From Phenylobacterium sp. (GTDB lineage Bacteria; Pseudomonadota; Alphaproteobacteria; Caulobacterales; Caulobacteraceae), in the NCBI RefSeq assembly GCF_031181185.1, contig NZ_JAPSKZ010000014.1, positions 1-36,646 on the forward strand: DNA of 36,646 bases, read 5' to 3'. This document shows positions 17,005 through 25,624 of this stretch, in pieces. The notes under the pieces are model-generated. The model saw only the letters and a list, made by a program, of their open reading frames with translations. It did no database searches and was not told the origin of the DNA. Positions within the stretch are counted from its first letter, which is position 1; each line of letters starts with the position of its first letter. The position numbers and the translations under genes are program-made.

Positions 17005-18071
17005 TGGCTCCTCGTGACGGCTTGGCGGGCGTGCGGCGTCAGAGGCGCCTCGACCCGGACGGCGATGTGAGAATTGCGGCGGCCCATCCGGCCGCGGGTG
17101 AGCGGGATGGCTCCCGCCCGAAGCTCGACCAGACTGTCGGGCGTGGCGTTCAGCATGATGGTGTCGCCGACCTTCAGGTCCAGCACGCGCTGCAGCGGGA
17201 TCTGCTGCTCGTCGAGGACGGCGCGGACCTCCATGCTGGTGGTCCAGAGCTCGGTGGCGAGGTGGCTTTCCCAGATGTTGTCGCGACCGAACTTCTCGCC
17301 CATGAACTGCTGCAGCAGCATCTTCCGAATGGGCTCGAGGGTGGCGTAGGGCAGCAGGAGCTCGATGCGGCCGCCGCGGTCTTCCATGTCGATGCGCAGC
17401 TTCACCAGGATCGCCGCATTGGCGGGACGCGCGATGGCGGCGAAGCGCGGGTTCGTCTCCAGCCGGTCGAGGGTGAAGCTCACCGGGGTCAGCGGCTCGA
17501 ACGCCTCGCGGGCGTCGGCGAGGACCACCTCGACCATCCGCTGGACCAGCACGCGCTCGATGGTGGTGTAGGGCCGCCCCTCGATGCGCATGGCCGCCGT
17601 GCCGCGCCGGCCGCCCAGCAGAACGTCGACGATCGAGTAGATCAGGTTCGAGTCGACCGTCAGCAGGCCGTAGTTGTTCAGCTCTTCCGCGCGGAACACC
17701 GACAGGATGGCCGGCAGCGGGATCGAGTTCAGGTAGTCGCCGAAACGGATCGACGAGATGTTGTCGAGGCTGACCTCGACGTTGTCCGAGGTGAAGTTGC
17801 GCAAGCTGGTCGTCATCAGCCGCACCAGGCGGTCGAAGACGATCTCCAGCATCGGCAGGCGCTCGTAGCTGACGAGCGCGGAGTTGATGATCGCTCGGAT
17901 GCCGGTGCGTTCGGCGACCTCGTCGTCCGAGAGGTCGAAGCCCAGCAGGCTGTCGATCTCGTCCTGATTGAGGATGCGCTCCGAACCGATCAGGCCCTCG
18001 GCGGAAGCGGCCTTGGGCTCGGTCCAGCCGGCGGCTGCGGTTTCGGGAGAGGTGTCGACGTCTTCGCTCAT
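17001..18071 (-). CDS. fliM: Flagellar motor switch protein FliM
   Basis: Predicted 356-residue C-ring protein. Near residue 33, ILNQDEIDSLLGF is the CheY-phosphate-binding motif of FliM. The middle domain contains the LEIVFDRLVRLMTTSLRNFTSDNVEVSL and LTVDSNLIYSIVDVLLGGRRG blocks, the latter the FliG-interacting region. The C-terminus (LQRVLDLKVGDTIMLNATPDSLVELRAGAIPLTRGRMGRRNSHIAVRV) is the SpoA domain shared with FliN. The gene follows fliL after 33 bases and overlaps pflI by 4. Confidence 0.97.
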   Translation of the reverse strand: MSEDVDTSPETAAAGWTEPKAASAEGLIGSERILNQDEIDSLLGFDLSDDEVAERTGIRAIINSALVSYERLPMLEIVFDRLVRLMTTSLRNFTSDNVEVSLDNISSIRFGDYLNSIPLPAILSVFRAEELNNYGLLTVDSNLIYSIVDVLLGGRRGTAAMRIEGRPYTTIERVLVQRMVEVVLADAREAFEPLTPVSFTLDRLETNPRFAAIARPANAAILVKLRIDMEDRGGRIELLLPYATLEPIRKMLLQQFMGEKFGRDNIWESHLATELWTTSMEVRAVLDEQQIPLQRVLDLKVGDTIMLNATPDSLVELRAGAIPLTRGRMGRRNSHIAVRVEAPLTPHARQAVTRSQ

Positions 18072-18104
18072 GGGATCTTGCGGTCAGCCAGGGCCTTTCA
18101 GGCG

Positions 18105-18704
18105 CTAGTTGATGAGCATCTCCTCGATCAGGACGGCGTTGGCTTTGGACGGCGCGATGACCAGGTTCACCCGGCGCAGGATCTCCATGCGCAGCTGGTA
18201 GCTGCCCTGGCTGCCGGCGAGGTCTTCGGGCCGCAGCTCGCGCAGGAAGCTCTGGAACATGTCCTGGAGCCTGGGCATGTTCGGGTCGAGCGTCTCGACG
18301 GCGCCCTCGTCGGGCAGCTCCAGGGTGAGCTTGAGCTTCAGGAAGGTGGGCCGACCGTCGGCGGTCTGCATGTTCACCACCACGTCGGGCATGGTGTAGA
18401 AAACCACCCCGTCGGGCCCTTCGCGGACGACGGCAGCGCCCTTCTCGCCCTCCTTGCCCTTCTCCTCCTTGCCCTTCTTTTCCTTCTTCTTGGGCTTGGC
18501 CTCGCCGTGAGCGGCAGCCTCGTCGGGCTTGGGCTTCAGGAACATGAAGGCCGCGGTCCCGCCGCCGCCCAGCACGAGCACGGCGGCCACGCCGCCGATG
18601 ATCAGGAGCTTCAGCGGAAGCTTCTTCTTGGCCGGTTCGGCGCCCTCCTCGCCCTCGGCGGGAGCCTCGCCCTCCGGCGCTTCCTTGACCTTGTCCTTGG
18701 CCAC
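18105..18704 (-). CDS. fliL: Flagellar basal body-associated protein FliL
   Basis: Predicted 199-residue protein. I choose GTG 18704 (VAKDKVKEAPEG) because AAGGAA lies about 8 bases upstream and the CtrA-like promoter boxes lie upstream of it; the track's longer ORF runs through those boxes. A cytoplasmic acidic N-terminus leads to a membrane helix (about 30-52), a very Lys/Glu-rich linker (PKKKEKKGKEEKGKEGEKG) and the periplasmic FliL domain (VFYTMPDVVVNMQTADGRPTFLKLKLTLEL) that surrounds stator units. The linker is unusually charged. It is the first gene of fliL-fliM-pflI-motE-TPR. Confidence 0.93.
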   Translation of the reverse strand: MAKDKVKEAPEGEAPAEGEEGAEPAKKKLPLKLLIIGGVAAVLVLGGGGTAAFMFLKPKPDEAAAHGEAKPKKKEKKGKEEKGKEGEKGAAVVREGPDGVVFYTMPDVVVNMQTADGRPTFLKLKLTLELPDEGAVETLDPNMPRLQDMFQSFLRELRPEDLAGSQGSYQLRMEILRRVNLVIAPSKANAVLIEEMLIN

Positions 18705-18750
18705 GCGCGCGTTCCTTAGAATCTTACCCGTCCACGCATGCGCCGGTTTG

Positions 18751-18780
18751 GTTAAGAACCCGTTTTTAACGGACCTTAAC
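18751..18780 (-). promoter_or_regulatory. Cluster of CtrA-like TTAA boxes upstream of fliL
   Basis: Three TTAA elements lie at 18752-18755, 18766-18769 and 18776-18779. On the minus strand TTAACC is preceded at N7 by AAAA, a near-consensus CtrA box about 50 bases before the fliL GTG. On the plus strand TTTA-N7-TTAAC is another near match. A fourth isolated TTAA is at 18823-18826. A density this high in otherwise GC-rich DNA supports CtrA control of fliL, as in Caulobacter class II genes, though no perfect TTAA-N7-TTAA is present. Confidence 0.55.
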
Positions 18781-18795
18781 GGGGGCGAACGATGC

Positions 18796-18812
18796 CCGGC
18801 ATTTTCCGCCGG
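18796..18812. promoter_or_regulatory. Inverted repeat CCGGC-N7-GCCGG, candidate FlbD (ftr) enhancer
   Basis: The sequence CCGGCATTTTCCGCCGG is a 5-bp perfect inverted repeat. It lies about 75 bases upstream of the start site predicted from the sigma54 promoter at 18862-18877, where FlbD-binding ftr elements sit in Caulobacter late flagellar promoters. An AT-rich stretch (ACTTTATTGTTCG) between the two could be an IHF bend. In Caulobacter FlbD also represses the fliL-type class II promoters, so one site between the two operons would make sense. Assignment is by position and general resemblance only. Confidence 0.4.
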
Positions 18813-18861
18813 TGGGCGCCCGTTAACTTTATTGTTCGTTGAAATATCTGGGCTTTTCAGT

Positions 18862-18877
18862 TGGCCCAAAGCTTGCA
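18862..18877 (+). promoter_or_regulatory. Sigma54 (RpoN) promoter for the flgF operon
   Basis: TGGCCCAAAGCTTGCA has the invariant GG and GC pair at the exact -24/-12 spacing and matches the consensus TGGCACNNNNNTTGCA at all but one defined position. The start site would fall near 18888, 35 bases before the preferred flgF ATG at 18923. This fits the sigma54-dependent class III rod/ring genes of Caulobacterales and rules out the ORF-track start at 18839. Confidence 0.8.
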
Positions 18878-18922
18878 GCGGAGGGACGTGAAAACGTCGC
18901 CCTGCAAGGCTTGCCGGTTAAG

Positions 18923-19660
18923 ATGGACAACGCCACCTACATCGGACTGTCGCGCCAGATGGTGCTCCGTCGCGAGATGGACATCATCGCCAACAACATC
19001 GCCAACCTGGACACCACCGGGTTCAAGGTCGAGTCGCTGCTGCACAAGACCGACGCCCGGTCGCCGGCCATGACCCTGGGCGGCCCCAAGCCGGTGAAGT
19101 TCGTCTCGGCTGACGGCGTGGCCCGCGACTTCAGCCAAGGCGCGCTGCGCCAGACCGGCGGCGAGCTGGACCTGGCCATCGAGGGCCAGGGCTTCTTCCG
19201 CGTCCAGGCCGACGACGGCGAGCGGTTCACCCGCGACGGCCGTTTCCGCACCGACGAGATCGGCCGGCTTGTGACCCAGGGCGGCCAGCCGGTGATGGAC
19301 GAGGGCGGCGGCGAGATCACCATCGACCCCGAGAAGGGGCCCGTGTCCATCGCCCAGGACGGCACCGTCAGCCAGGGCGCCGAGCGGATCGGCAAGGTGG
19401 GCGTGTTCACCTTCGAGACCCTCGCCGCCCTCGAGAAGACCGGCGACAACCAGTACCGCAACACCTCGAACCTGTTCCCGCAGCCGGCCGCCGACGCCCG
19501 CCTGCGCCAGGGCATGCTCGAAGGGTCGAACGTTCAGGCCATCCTGCAGATCACCCGCATGGTCGAGGTGAGCCGGGCCTACGAGTCCACCGCCAAGATG
19601 ATCGATGCCGAAGCCGACCTCTCGCGCCGCTCCGTCGAGCGCCTGGGCCGGGTCCAGTAA
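18923..19660 (+). CDS. flgF: Flagellar basal-body rod protein FlgF
   Basis: Predicted 245-residue rod protein starting MDNATYIGLSRQMVLRREMDIIANNIANLDTTGFKVE, the FlgF N-terminus with the rod ANNIANxxTTGF motif. The middle (GELDLAIEGQGFFRVQADDGERFTRDGRFRTDEIGRLVTQGGQPVMD) is the shared FlgE/F/G core and the C-terminus (EGSNVQAILQITRMVEVSRAYESTAKM) is the conserved D0 helix. I start at ATG 18923 because the sigma54 promoter places transcription start near 18888. First gene of flgF-flgG-flgA-flgH. Confidence 0.95.
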   Translation: MDNATYIGLSRQMVLRREMDIIANNIANLDTTGFKVESLLHKTDARSPAMTLGGPKPVKFVSADGVARDFSQGALRQTGGELDLAIEGQGFFRVQADDGERFTRDGRFRTDEIGRLVTQGGQPVMDEGGGEITIDPEKGPVSIAQDGTVSQGAERIGKVGVFTFETLAALEKTGDNQYRNTSNLFPQPAADARLRQGMLEGSNVQAILQITRMVEVSRAYESTAKMIDAEADLSRRSVERLGRVQ

Positions 19661-19674
19661 GGGAATAGCGACCG

Positions 19675-20463
19675 ATGCAAGCGCTCCGCACCGCCGCGAC
19701 GGGCATGGCCGCCCAGCAGCTGAACGTCGAGGTCATCTCGAACAACATCGCCAACATGAACACGGTGGCGTTCAAGCGTCAGCGCGCCGAGTTCCAGGAT
19801 CTGCTCTACCAGACCTTCGAGGCCGCGGGCGTGCAGTCCTCGGATCAGGGGACGATCGTGCCGACCGGCGTGCAGGTCGGCGCCGGCGTGAAGGCCGGCA
19901 GCGTCTACCGCATCGGCACCCAAGGCACGCTGACCCGCACCGACAACAAGCTGGACATGGCGATCGACGGCCGCGGCTACTTCCAGGTGCTGCTGCCCTC
20001 GGGCGAGACGGCCTACAGCCGCGCCGGCAACCTGGCGGTCAACGACCAGGGCCAGCTGGTCACCCAGGACGGCTACCAGATCCAGCCGGGCATCACGATC
20101 CCGCAGGACGCCGTCGACGTGGCCATCTCCAAGAGCGGCCAGGTGCAGGTGACCCAAGCGGGCCAGACGGCGCCGAACGTGGTGGGCCAGCTCGAGCTCG
20201 CCACCTTCCTGAACGAGGGCGGCCTGCAGGCCCAGGGCTCCAACCTGTTCATCGAGACGGCCGCCTCGGGCCCGCCCACCACCGGCATTCCGGGCGAGAA
20301 CGGCGTCGGCGAGCTGATCCAGGGCTACACCGAAGCCTCGAACGTCGACGCGGTGGCGGAAATCACCGCCCTGATCGTCGCCCAGCGGGCCTACGAGATG
20401 AACTCCAAGGTCATCTCGACCGCCGACAACATGCTGCAGACCGCCAACCAGGTGAAGGCTTAG
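19675..20463 (+). CDS. flgG: Flagellar distal rod protein FlgG
   Basis: Predicted 262-residue protein, MQALRTAATGMAAQQLNVEVISNNIANMNTVAFKRQRAEFQDLLYQ, an almost canonical FlgG start including the distal-rod-specific FKRQRAEFQDLLYQ segment. The core has QGTLTRTDNKLDMAIDGRGYFQVLLPSG and the C-terminus EASNVDAVAEITALIVAQRAYEMNSKVI. FlgG forms the stiff distal rod inside the P and L rings. Length matches. AAGGGA precedes the ATG, and the gene begins 14 bases after flgF. Confidence 0.97.
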   Translation: MQALRTAATGMAAQQLNVEVISNNIANMNTVAFKRQRAEFQDLLYQTFEAAGVQSSDQGTIVPTGVQVGAGVKAGSVYRIGTQGTLTRTDNKLDMAIDGRGYFQVLLPSGETAYSRAGNLAVNDQGQLVTQDGYQIQPGITIPQDAVDVAISKSGQVQVTQAGQTAPNVVGQLELATFLNEGGLQAQGSNLFIETAASGPPTTGIPGENGVGELIQGYTEASNVDAVAEITALIVAQRAYEMNSKVISTADNMLQTANQVKA

Positions 20464-20467
20464 GGCC

Positions 20468-21202
20468 ATGAGGACGCTCGCCGCCCTCGCCGCCTCGCTG
20501 CTGGTCGCGGGCCCTGCGCTCGCGGGCCAGCCCGTGACGCTGAAGACCGACGCCACCGACGCGGACGGCGTGGTGACCCTGGGCGACCTGTTCGACGGCG
20601 CGGGCGCCGCGGCCAAGGTCCCGGTCGCCGCTCGCGCGGGCGCGGTGGTCATGCTGGACGCCCTTGCGGTGCAGGCCGCCGCCCGCCGCGCGGGCCTGGA
20701 CTGGAGCAACGCCCAGGGAATCCGCCGCATCGTCGTGCGCGGCGGCCCGTCCGGCGCCGCCGCCCAGCGCGGCAACGTCGAGGTCCTGACCTGGGCCCGC
20801 AACATCATGGCGGGAGAGACGATCCAGCCGGCCGACCTCGTCTGGGGCAAGGCCGCAATGGCGCCGGCCGACGCGCCCAACGACCCGGACATGGTCGTGG
20901 GCCTGGCCGCCAAGCGGGCGCTGCGCGCCGGCGCGGCGGTGGCCGGTCGCGACGTGGCCGCCCAGGAGGTGGTCAAGGCGGGCGAGGTCATCACCCTGAC
21001 CTACGACGCCGACGGCATCACCCTCGCCCTGCAGGCCAAGGCCGTCTCCGGCGGCGGCGTGGGCGAGGTGATCAACGTCCAGAACGTCTCGTCCAAGAAG
21101 GTCGTCCAGGCGGTCGTCACCGGCCCTGGCCAGGCGGCCGCCGGCCCGGCCGCCGACCAGATGAAACTGCTCAACCGCAACACCCGCGTCGCGCTCCGCT
21201 GA
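20468..21202 (+). CDS. flgA: Flagellar P-ring assembly chaperone FlgA
   Basis: Predicted 244-residue precursor with a Sec signal peptide (MRTLAALAASLLVAGPALAG). The mature protein ends in a SAF/ChapFlgA domain: RNIMAGETIQPADLVW, AAKRALRAGAAVAGRDVA, VKAGEVITLTYDADGITLALQAKAVSGGGVGEVINVQNVSSKKVVQAVVTGPG. FlgA is a periplasmic chaperone for the P-ring protein FlgI, whose gene is not in this window. It starts 4 bases after the flgG stop. Confidence 0.94.
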   Translation: MRTLAALAASLLVAGPALAGQPVTLKTDATDADGVVTLGDLFDGAGAAAKVPVAARAGAVVMLDALAVQAAARRAGLDWSNAQGIRRIVVRGGPSGAAAQRGNVEVLTWARNIMAGETIQPADLVWGKAAMAPADAPNDPDMVVGLAAKRALRAGAAVAGRDVAAQEVVKAGEVITLTYDADGITLALQAKAVSGGGVGEVINVQNVSSKKVVQAVVTGPGQAAAGPAADQMKLLNRNTRVALR

Positions 21203-21213
21203 AGGAAGCCACC

Positions 21214-21963
21214 ATGCGTATCCGCACTCTCGCGCTTATCGCCCCCATCCTTATTGGCGCCCCCCTCGCCGCTTGCTCGACGGTGACCGAAGCCGTCCGC
21301 GGGCCGGAACTGGCCCCGGTGGGCTATCCCTCCGCCCTGGTGCCCCGTGAGCAACAGGTGTTGCCTTTGGCGTCGGCGCGCGAGCCGCTGCCGACGCCGG
21401 CCAGCGCCAACTCGCTGTGGCGTTCGGGCGCGCGCGCGTTCTTCGTCGACCAGCGCGCGGGGCGCGTCGGCGACATCCTGACCGTCCAGATCGACATCGA
21501 CGACAGCGCCAAGACCATCAATTCGACCACCAGCTCGCGCAGCTCAGGCGTCACGGCGGGCATCCCGCACCTGTTGGGCCTGGAGTCGAGCCTCGGCAAG
21601 ATCCTCCCCGGCGAGTACGACCCGGCCAACGCCATCGAGACCAGCTCGAAGTTCGCCAACACCGGCGCGGGCGCGGTGAACCGGGCCGAGAAGATCAGCC
21701 TGACCATCGCCGCCGTGGTCACGGGCGTCCTGCCGAACGGCAACATGACGATCCAGGGCACCCAGGAGGTGCGCACCAACCACGACATCCGCCAGCTGAC
21801 GGTGGCGGGCATCGTCCGGCCCGAGGACATCAGCGCCGCCAACACCATCCGCCACAGCCAGATCGCCGAGGCGCGGATCAGCTACGGCGGCCGCGGCGAC
21901 ATCCACCGCGTGCAGAAGACGCCGGCCGGCCAGTCGCTGATCGAGCGCTTCTCGCCCTTCTAG
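21214..21963 (+). CDS. flgH: Flagellar L-ring lipoprotein FlgH
   Basis: Predicted 249-residue outer-membrane lipoprotein with a signal peptide ending in the lipobox LAAC (C21). FlgH markers include SLWRSGARAFFVDQRAGRVGDILTVQIDIDDSAKT, the NGNMTIQGTQEVRTNHDIRQLTVAGIVRPEDISAANTI block and the C-terminal RISYGGRGDI. It forms the outer-membrane bushing for the rod. AAGGAAG lies 5 bases before the ATG. In this operon it follows flgA by 11 bases. Confidence 0.97.
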   Translation: MRIRTLALIAPILIGAPLAACSTVTEAVRGPELAPVGYPSALVPREQQVLPLASAREPLPTPASANSLWRSGARAFFVDQRAGRVGDILTVQIDIDDSAKTINSTTSSRSSGVTAGIPHLLGLESSLGKILPGEYDPANAIETSSKFANTGAGAVNRAEKISLTIAAVVTGVLPNGNMTIQGTQEVRTNHDIRQLTVAGIVRPEDISAANTIRHSQIAEARISYGGRGDIHRVQKTPAGQSLIERFSPF

Positions 21964-22009
21964 GATCAAAACCGGCGGCGCCGACGTTAACCCTTGCAGA
22001 GGGAGCGTC

Positions 22010-22483
22010 ATGCGCCGCCGGAGCCTTTTCAGCCTGTTCGCCGCCATGAGCCTGGCGGCCTGCGCGCATCCCGTGGCGCCCGTCCCGACCGGTCCCGACA
22101 TGGCCTGGTCCCTGAACCACGCCGAGGGCGAGGGCGCGAAGCTGGCCTACGGCCAACCCCAGACCGACAATGTGCTGCTGATGCTGACCTGCGAACCGCG
22201 TTCCGGCGCGGTGCGGGTCTCGATGAGCGCGCCGGACGGGGGCGGCGGCAAGGCCCTGAGGCTGAGCTCGGGCGGCCGCTCGGCGAAACTTGCCGGCCAG
22301 GCGGCGCCGTCCGGGCTGGGCGACGGGCTGCTGATCGAGGCCGAGGCCCGCGCGGACGATCCGGTGCTGGCGCGGTTCGCGCAGAGCGGCGAGCTGGCCG
22401 TGGCGGTCGGCGCCCGCTGGACGAAGCTGCCGGCCGATCCCGACAAGAGCCGCCGGTTCGTGGAGAGCTGCCGGGGAGCCTAG
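22010..22483 (+). CDS. Uncharacterised lipoprotein downstream of flgH
   Basis: Predicted 157-residue protein that I do not recognise. A signal peptide ([18 protein letters not shown]) ends in a good lipobox, LAAC, at C18. Residues after the lipobox are AHPV, with no Asp at +2, so outer-membrane sorting would be expected by the E. coli rule. The mature part contains two more cysteines (LTCEP and ESCRGA) that could pair, and looks beta-rich. It begins 46 bases after flgH, has a GAGGGAG ribosome-binding site, and probably extends the flgF operon. The gap upstream contains GTTAACCC, a weak CtrA half-site resemblance. Its TAG overlaps the dxs stop in CTAG. Confidence 0.75.
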   Translation: MRRRSLFSLFAAMSLAACAHPVAPVPTGPDMAWSLNHAEGEGAKLAYGQPQTDNVLLMLTCEPRSGAVRVSMSAPDGGGGKALRLSSGGRSAKLAGQAAPSGLGDGLLIEAEARADDPVLARFAQSGELAVAVGARWTKLPADPDKSRRFVESCRGA

Positions 22484-24396
22484 GCCCGCCGGCCCTTCGC
22501 CGAGGCGTTGTCGATGCCGAGCGCGCCTAGGGCGGCGCGGACGATGCCGTCGGCGTCGAGACCCGCTTGCGCGTACATCGCTTCCGGCTTGTCCTGGTCC
22601 TGGAAGATGTCGGGCAGCGTGAGCGTGCGGATCTTCAGGCCGCGGTCCAGGGCGCCGTGCTCGGCCAGCGCATGCAGCACGAAGGCGCCGAAGCCGCCCA
22701 TCGCGCCCTCTTCCACCGTGACCAGGCACTCGTGCTCGCGCGCGAGGCGCAGCAACAGGTCGAGGTCCAGCGGCTTGGCGAAGCGCGCGTCGGCGACGGT
22801 GGCCGAGAGGCCGCGGGCCGCCAGGAGGTCGGCCGCGCGGAGGCTTTCCGTCAGGCGCGTGCCGAACGACAGGATGGCGACCGCCGTCCCCTCGCGGACG
22901 ATGCGGCCCTTGCCGATCTCGAGCGGGTCGGCCAGGGCCGGGATCTCGACGCCCACGCCCTCGCCGCGGGGATAGCGGAAGGCCGAGGGACGGTCGTCGA
23001 TGGCCACGGCGGTGGCGATGGCGCGGGCGAGCTCGGCCTCGTCGGAGGGACCCATCACGACCATGCCCGGCAGCTGGCCCAGGAAGCCCACGTCGAACGA
23101 GCCGGCGTGGGTGGGGCCGTCGGCGCCGACGAGACCGGCGCGGTCGATGGCGAAACGGACCGGCAGGCCCTGGATCGCGACGTCATGGACCACCTGGTCG
23201 TAGCCGCGCTGCAGGAAGGTGGAATAGATCGCCGCGAACGGCTTCATGCCGTCGGCGGCGAGGCCGGCGGCGAAGGTCACCGCGTGCTGCTCGGCGATGC
23301 CGACGTCGAAGGTCCGCTCCGGGAAGCGCTGGCCAAAGAGATCGAGGCCGGTGCCCGACGGCATGGCCGCGGTGATCGCGACGATCTTCGGGTCGCGCTC
23401 GGCCTGCTTGATCAGCTCCTGGGCGAAGACCTTGGTGTAGCTGGGCGCGTGGGTCTGCGACTTGGCCTGGGCGCCGGTCACCACGTCGAACTTGACCACC
23501 CCGTGGTACTTGTCGGCGGCGTTCTCGGCCGGGGCGTAGCCCTTGCCCTTCTGGGTGACGACGTGGACCAGCACCGGCTTGTCCACGATGTTGCGGGCGT
23601 TCTGCAGCACGTGGACCAGGGCGTCCATGTCGTGCCCGTCGATCGGACCCACGTAGTAGAAGCCAAGCTCCTCGAAGAACGTGCCGCCGGTGACCATGCC
23701 GCGGGCGTATTCCTCGGCCTTGCGGGCGGCTTCCTGCAGCGGCCGCGGGAAGGCCTTGGAGACCGCCTTGCCGAGGTTGCGGAGCGATTGGTAGCCGCCG
23801 CCCGACACGAGCCTGGCCATATAGGCGCTCATGCCGCCCACCGGCGGGGCGATCGACATGTCGTTGTCGTTGAGGATGACGGTGAGCTGCTTGGTCGTGT
23901 CGGCGGCGGTGTTCATGGCCTCGTAGGCCATGCCGGCGCTCATCGAGCCGTCGCCGATGACGGCCACGACCTTGTTGTCCCGGCCCTCGCGGTCGCGGGC
24001 GGCGCAGAAGCCCAGGGCGGCCGAGATCGAGGTGGCCGCGTGCGCCGCGCCGAAGGGGTCGTATTCGCTCTCGGCCCGCTTGGTGAAGCCCGAGAGGCCG
24101 CCGCCCTGGCGCAGGGTGCGGATGCGATCGCGGCGGCCCGTGAGGATCTTGTGCGGATAGGCCTGGTGGCCGACGTCCCAGATCAGGATGTCGCGCGGCG
24201 TCTCATAGACGTGATGCAGGGCGACGGTCAGCTCCACGACGCCCAGGCCCGCACCCAGGTGGCCGCCGGTCTGCGACACCGCGTCGATCGTCTCGGCGCG
24301 CAGCTCGTCCGCCAGCTGGCGCAGCTGGGCGATCGAGAGCCCGCGCGTGTCGGCGGGCGAGTTGACCGTGTCGAGCAGGGGCGTAACGGGGGGCAT
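22480..24396 (-). CDS. dxs: 1-deoxy-D-xylulose-5-phosphate synthase
   Basis: Predicted 638-residue enzyme that condenses pyruvate and glyceraldehyde 3-phosphate in the first step of the MEP isoprenoid pathway. The thiamine-diphosphate motif [31 protein letters not shown] spans about 148-178, H48 lies in [15 protein letters not shown], and [20 protein letters not shown] carries the transketolase-family catalytic Glu. Length is typical. It lies 24 bases after ispA on the same strand, the common xseB-ispA-dxs arrangement. Confidence 0.97.
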   Translation of the reverse strand: MPPVTPLLDTVNSPADTRGLSIAQLRQLADELRAETIDAVSQTGGHLGAGLGVVELTVALHHVYETPRDILIWDVGHQAYPHKILTGRRDRIRTLRQGGGLSGFTKRAESEYDPFGAAHAATSISAALGFCAARDREGRDNKVVAVIGDGSMSAGMAYEAMNTAADTTKQLTVILNDNDMSIAPPVGGMSAYMARLVSGGGYQSLRNLGKAVSKAFPRPLQEAARKAEEYARGMVTGGTFFEELGFYYVGPIDGHDMDALVHVLQNARNIVDKPVLVHVVTQKGKGYAPAENAADKYHGVVKFDVVTGAQAKSQTHAPSYTKVFAQELIKQAERDPKIVAITAAMPSGTGLDLFGQRFPERTFDVGIAEQHAVTFAAGLAADGMKPFAAIYSTFLQRGYDQVVHDVAIQGLPVRFAIDRAGLVGADGPTHAGSFDVGFLGQLPGMVVMGPSDEAELARAIATAVAIDDRPSAFRYPRGEGVGVEIPALADPLEIGKGRIVREGTAVAILSFGTRLTESLRAADLLAARGLSATVADARFAKPLDLDLLLRLAREHECLVTVEEGAMGGFGAFVLHALAEHGALDRGLKIRTLTLPDIFQDQDKPEAMYAQAGLDADGIVRAALGALGIDNASAKGRRA

Positions 24397-24420
24397 CGAG
24401 AAAGAACGCGACGGTTGAAA

Positions 24421-25299
24421 CTATTGCCGGCGCTCTAGCACGAAATCGACGCTGGCCCGCAGGAAATCGGCCTGGGCGCCGAAGGGCTCGAGGTGGGACT
24501 TGGTCTGGCCGGCCAGCACGCCCAGGCGCTCGCGGGCGGCGTCCACGCCCAGCAGGGTGACGAAGTTGACCTTCCCCTTCTCGACGTCCTTGCGCGCGGC
24601 CTTGCCCATGGCCTCGGCGTCGCCCTCGGCGTCCAGCAGGTCGTCCACGATCTGGTAGGCGAGGCCCAGGTCGTGGGCGAAGGCCATCAGGGCGTGCCGT
24701 TCGGCTTCCTTGGCGCGGGCGACCACCAACGGCAATTCGAAGGCGCAGGCGATCAGAGCGCCCGTCTTCAGGCGCTGCATGCGGGCGACGCCGCCCAGGT
24801 CCTCGCGCACGCCGAGGATGTCGATCATCTGGCCACCGACCATGCCCCGGGCCCCGGAGGCGGTGGCCAGCCGGGCGACCAGCTCGCTGCGGACCGATCC
24901 GTCGGGGTGGGTGTCCGGATGCGCCAGGATCTCGAAGGCGGCGGTCTGCAGCGCATCGCCCGCCAGCACGGCGGTGGCCTCGTCGTAGGCCTTGTGCACC
25001 GTCGGACGGCCTCGGCGCACGTCGTCGTCGTCCATGCACGGCAGGTCGTCATGCACCAGGCTGTAGGCGTGGATGCACTCCAGCGCGCAGGCGGCGCGCA
25101 GCACGGGCCGTTCGTCCAGGTCGAACATCCGGCCGGTCTCGAGGGCGAAGAAGGTGCGCAGGCGCTTGCCAGGACCAAGGACGGCGTAACGCATGGCCTC
25201 GGTCAGGCGGCTCTCCGGCCCGTCGGCGCGGGGGAGGAGCTCGTCGAGCGCCACCGTCACGAGGTCGGCGGCCTCGGCCACGCGCCGGGCGAGGTCCAT
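24421..25299 (-). CDS. ispA: Farnesyl/geranyl diphosphate synthase (short-chain polyprenyl synthase)
   Basis: Predicted 292-residue synthase. The first Asp-rich motif is [11 protein letters not shown] (D84-D90 region), with the two-residue Pro-Cys insertion of bacterial IspA-type enzymes; the second is [21 protein letters not shown] near residue 41 binds diphosphate and GGQMIDI is also conserved. It would make geranyl or farnesyl diphosphate from products of the MEP pathway that Dxs initiates. ATG 25299 shares a base with the xseB stop (TGATG); the ORF-track extension upstream is shadow of xseB. Confidence 0.94.
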   Translation of the reverse strand: MDLARRVAEAADLVTVALDELLPRADGPESRLTEAMRYAVLGPGKRLRTFFALETGRMFDLDERPVLRAACALECIHAYSLVHDDLPCMDDDDVRRGRPTVHKAYDEATAVLAGDALQTAAFEILAHPDTHPDGSVRSELVARLATASGARGMVGGQMIDILGVREDLGGVARMQRLKTGALIACAFELPLVVARAKEAERHALMAFAHDLGLAYQIVDDLLDAEGDAEAMGKAARKDVEKGKVNFVTLLGVDAARERLGVLAGQTKSHLEPFGAQADFLRASVDFVLERRQ

Positions 25300-25541
25300 C
25301 AGCCGAACTCGGCAGGCTCGGCGTTCGGCGCGCCGCCCGCGCCCATCACGATCTTCTCGACGCGCAGGCGTGCGGCCTCTAGCCGCGTCTCGCAGTGAGC
25401 CTTCAGCGCCGCGCCGCGCTCGTACATGCGAATGGAGTCCTCCAGCGGCGCCTGGCCCGACTCCAGGCGGGCGACGATCTGCTCGAGCTCGGCCAGCGCC
25501 TGCTCGAAGCTCATGGCGGCGATGTCGGCGGGCTCGGACAT
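25299..25541 (-). CDS. xseB: Exodeoxyribonuclease VII small subunit
   Basis: Predicted 80-residue protein. [55 protein letters not shown] is the diagnostic XseB helical hairpin (FE..L.ELE.IV..LE.G..PLE.S...YE.G..L...C...L). XseB binds the large subunit XseA, which is not in this window. I start at [14 protein letters not shown] (25541); the track's 30-residue N-terminal extension is atypical. Head of xseB-ispA-dxs; coupled to ispA through TGATG. Confidence 0.95.
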   Translation of the reverse strand: MSEPADIAAMSFEQALAELEQIVARLESGQAPLEDSIRMYERGAALKAHCETRLEAARLRVEKIVMGAGGAPNAEPAEFG

Positions 25542-25624
25542 GGGTCCCCTCGTGGCGGCGCTCTGCGAACCTAGAACTGGCGCCGGCGCCGGTCCACCCG
25601 CTATGGGCAAAGGGCCGCGCGACT

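Noticed and set aside
18839-18922. 28-codon N-terminal extension of FlgF in the ORF track
   Set aside because: It runs through the sigma54 promoter at 18862-18877 and lies before the predicted transcription start; MDNATYIGLSRQM matches the family N-terminus.
22567-24438. 623-codon plus-strand ORF antisense to dxs
   Set aside because: Same kind of shadow; dxs on the other strand has all catalytic motifs.
25577-25594. GGCGCCGGCGCC palindrome between xseB and phoX as an operator
   Set aside because: Short GC-only palindromes occur often by chance at this base composition, and it has no positional support.
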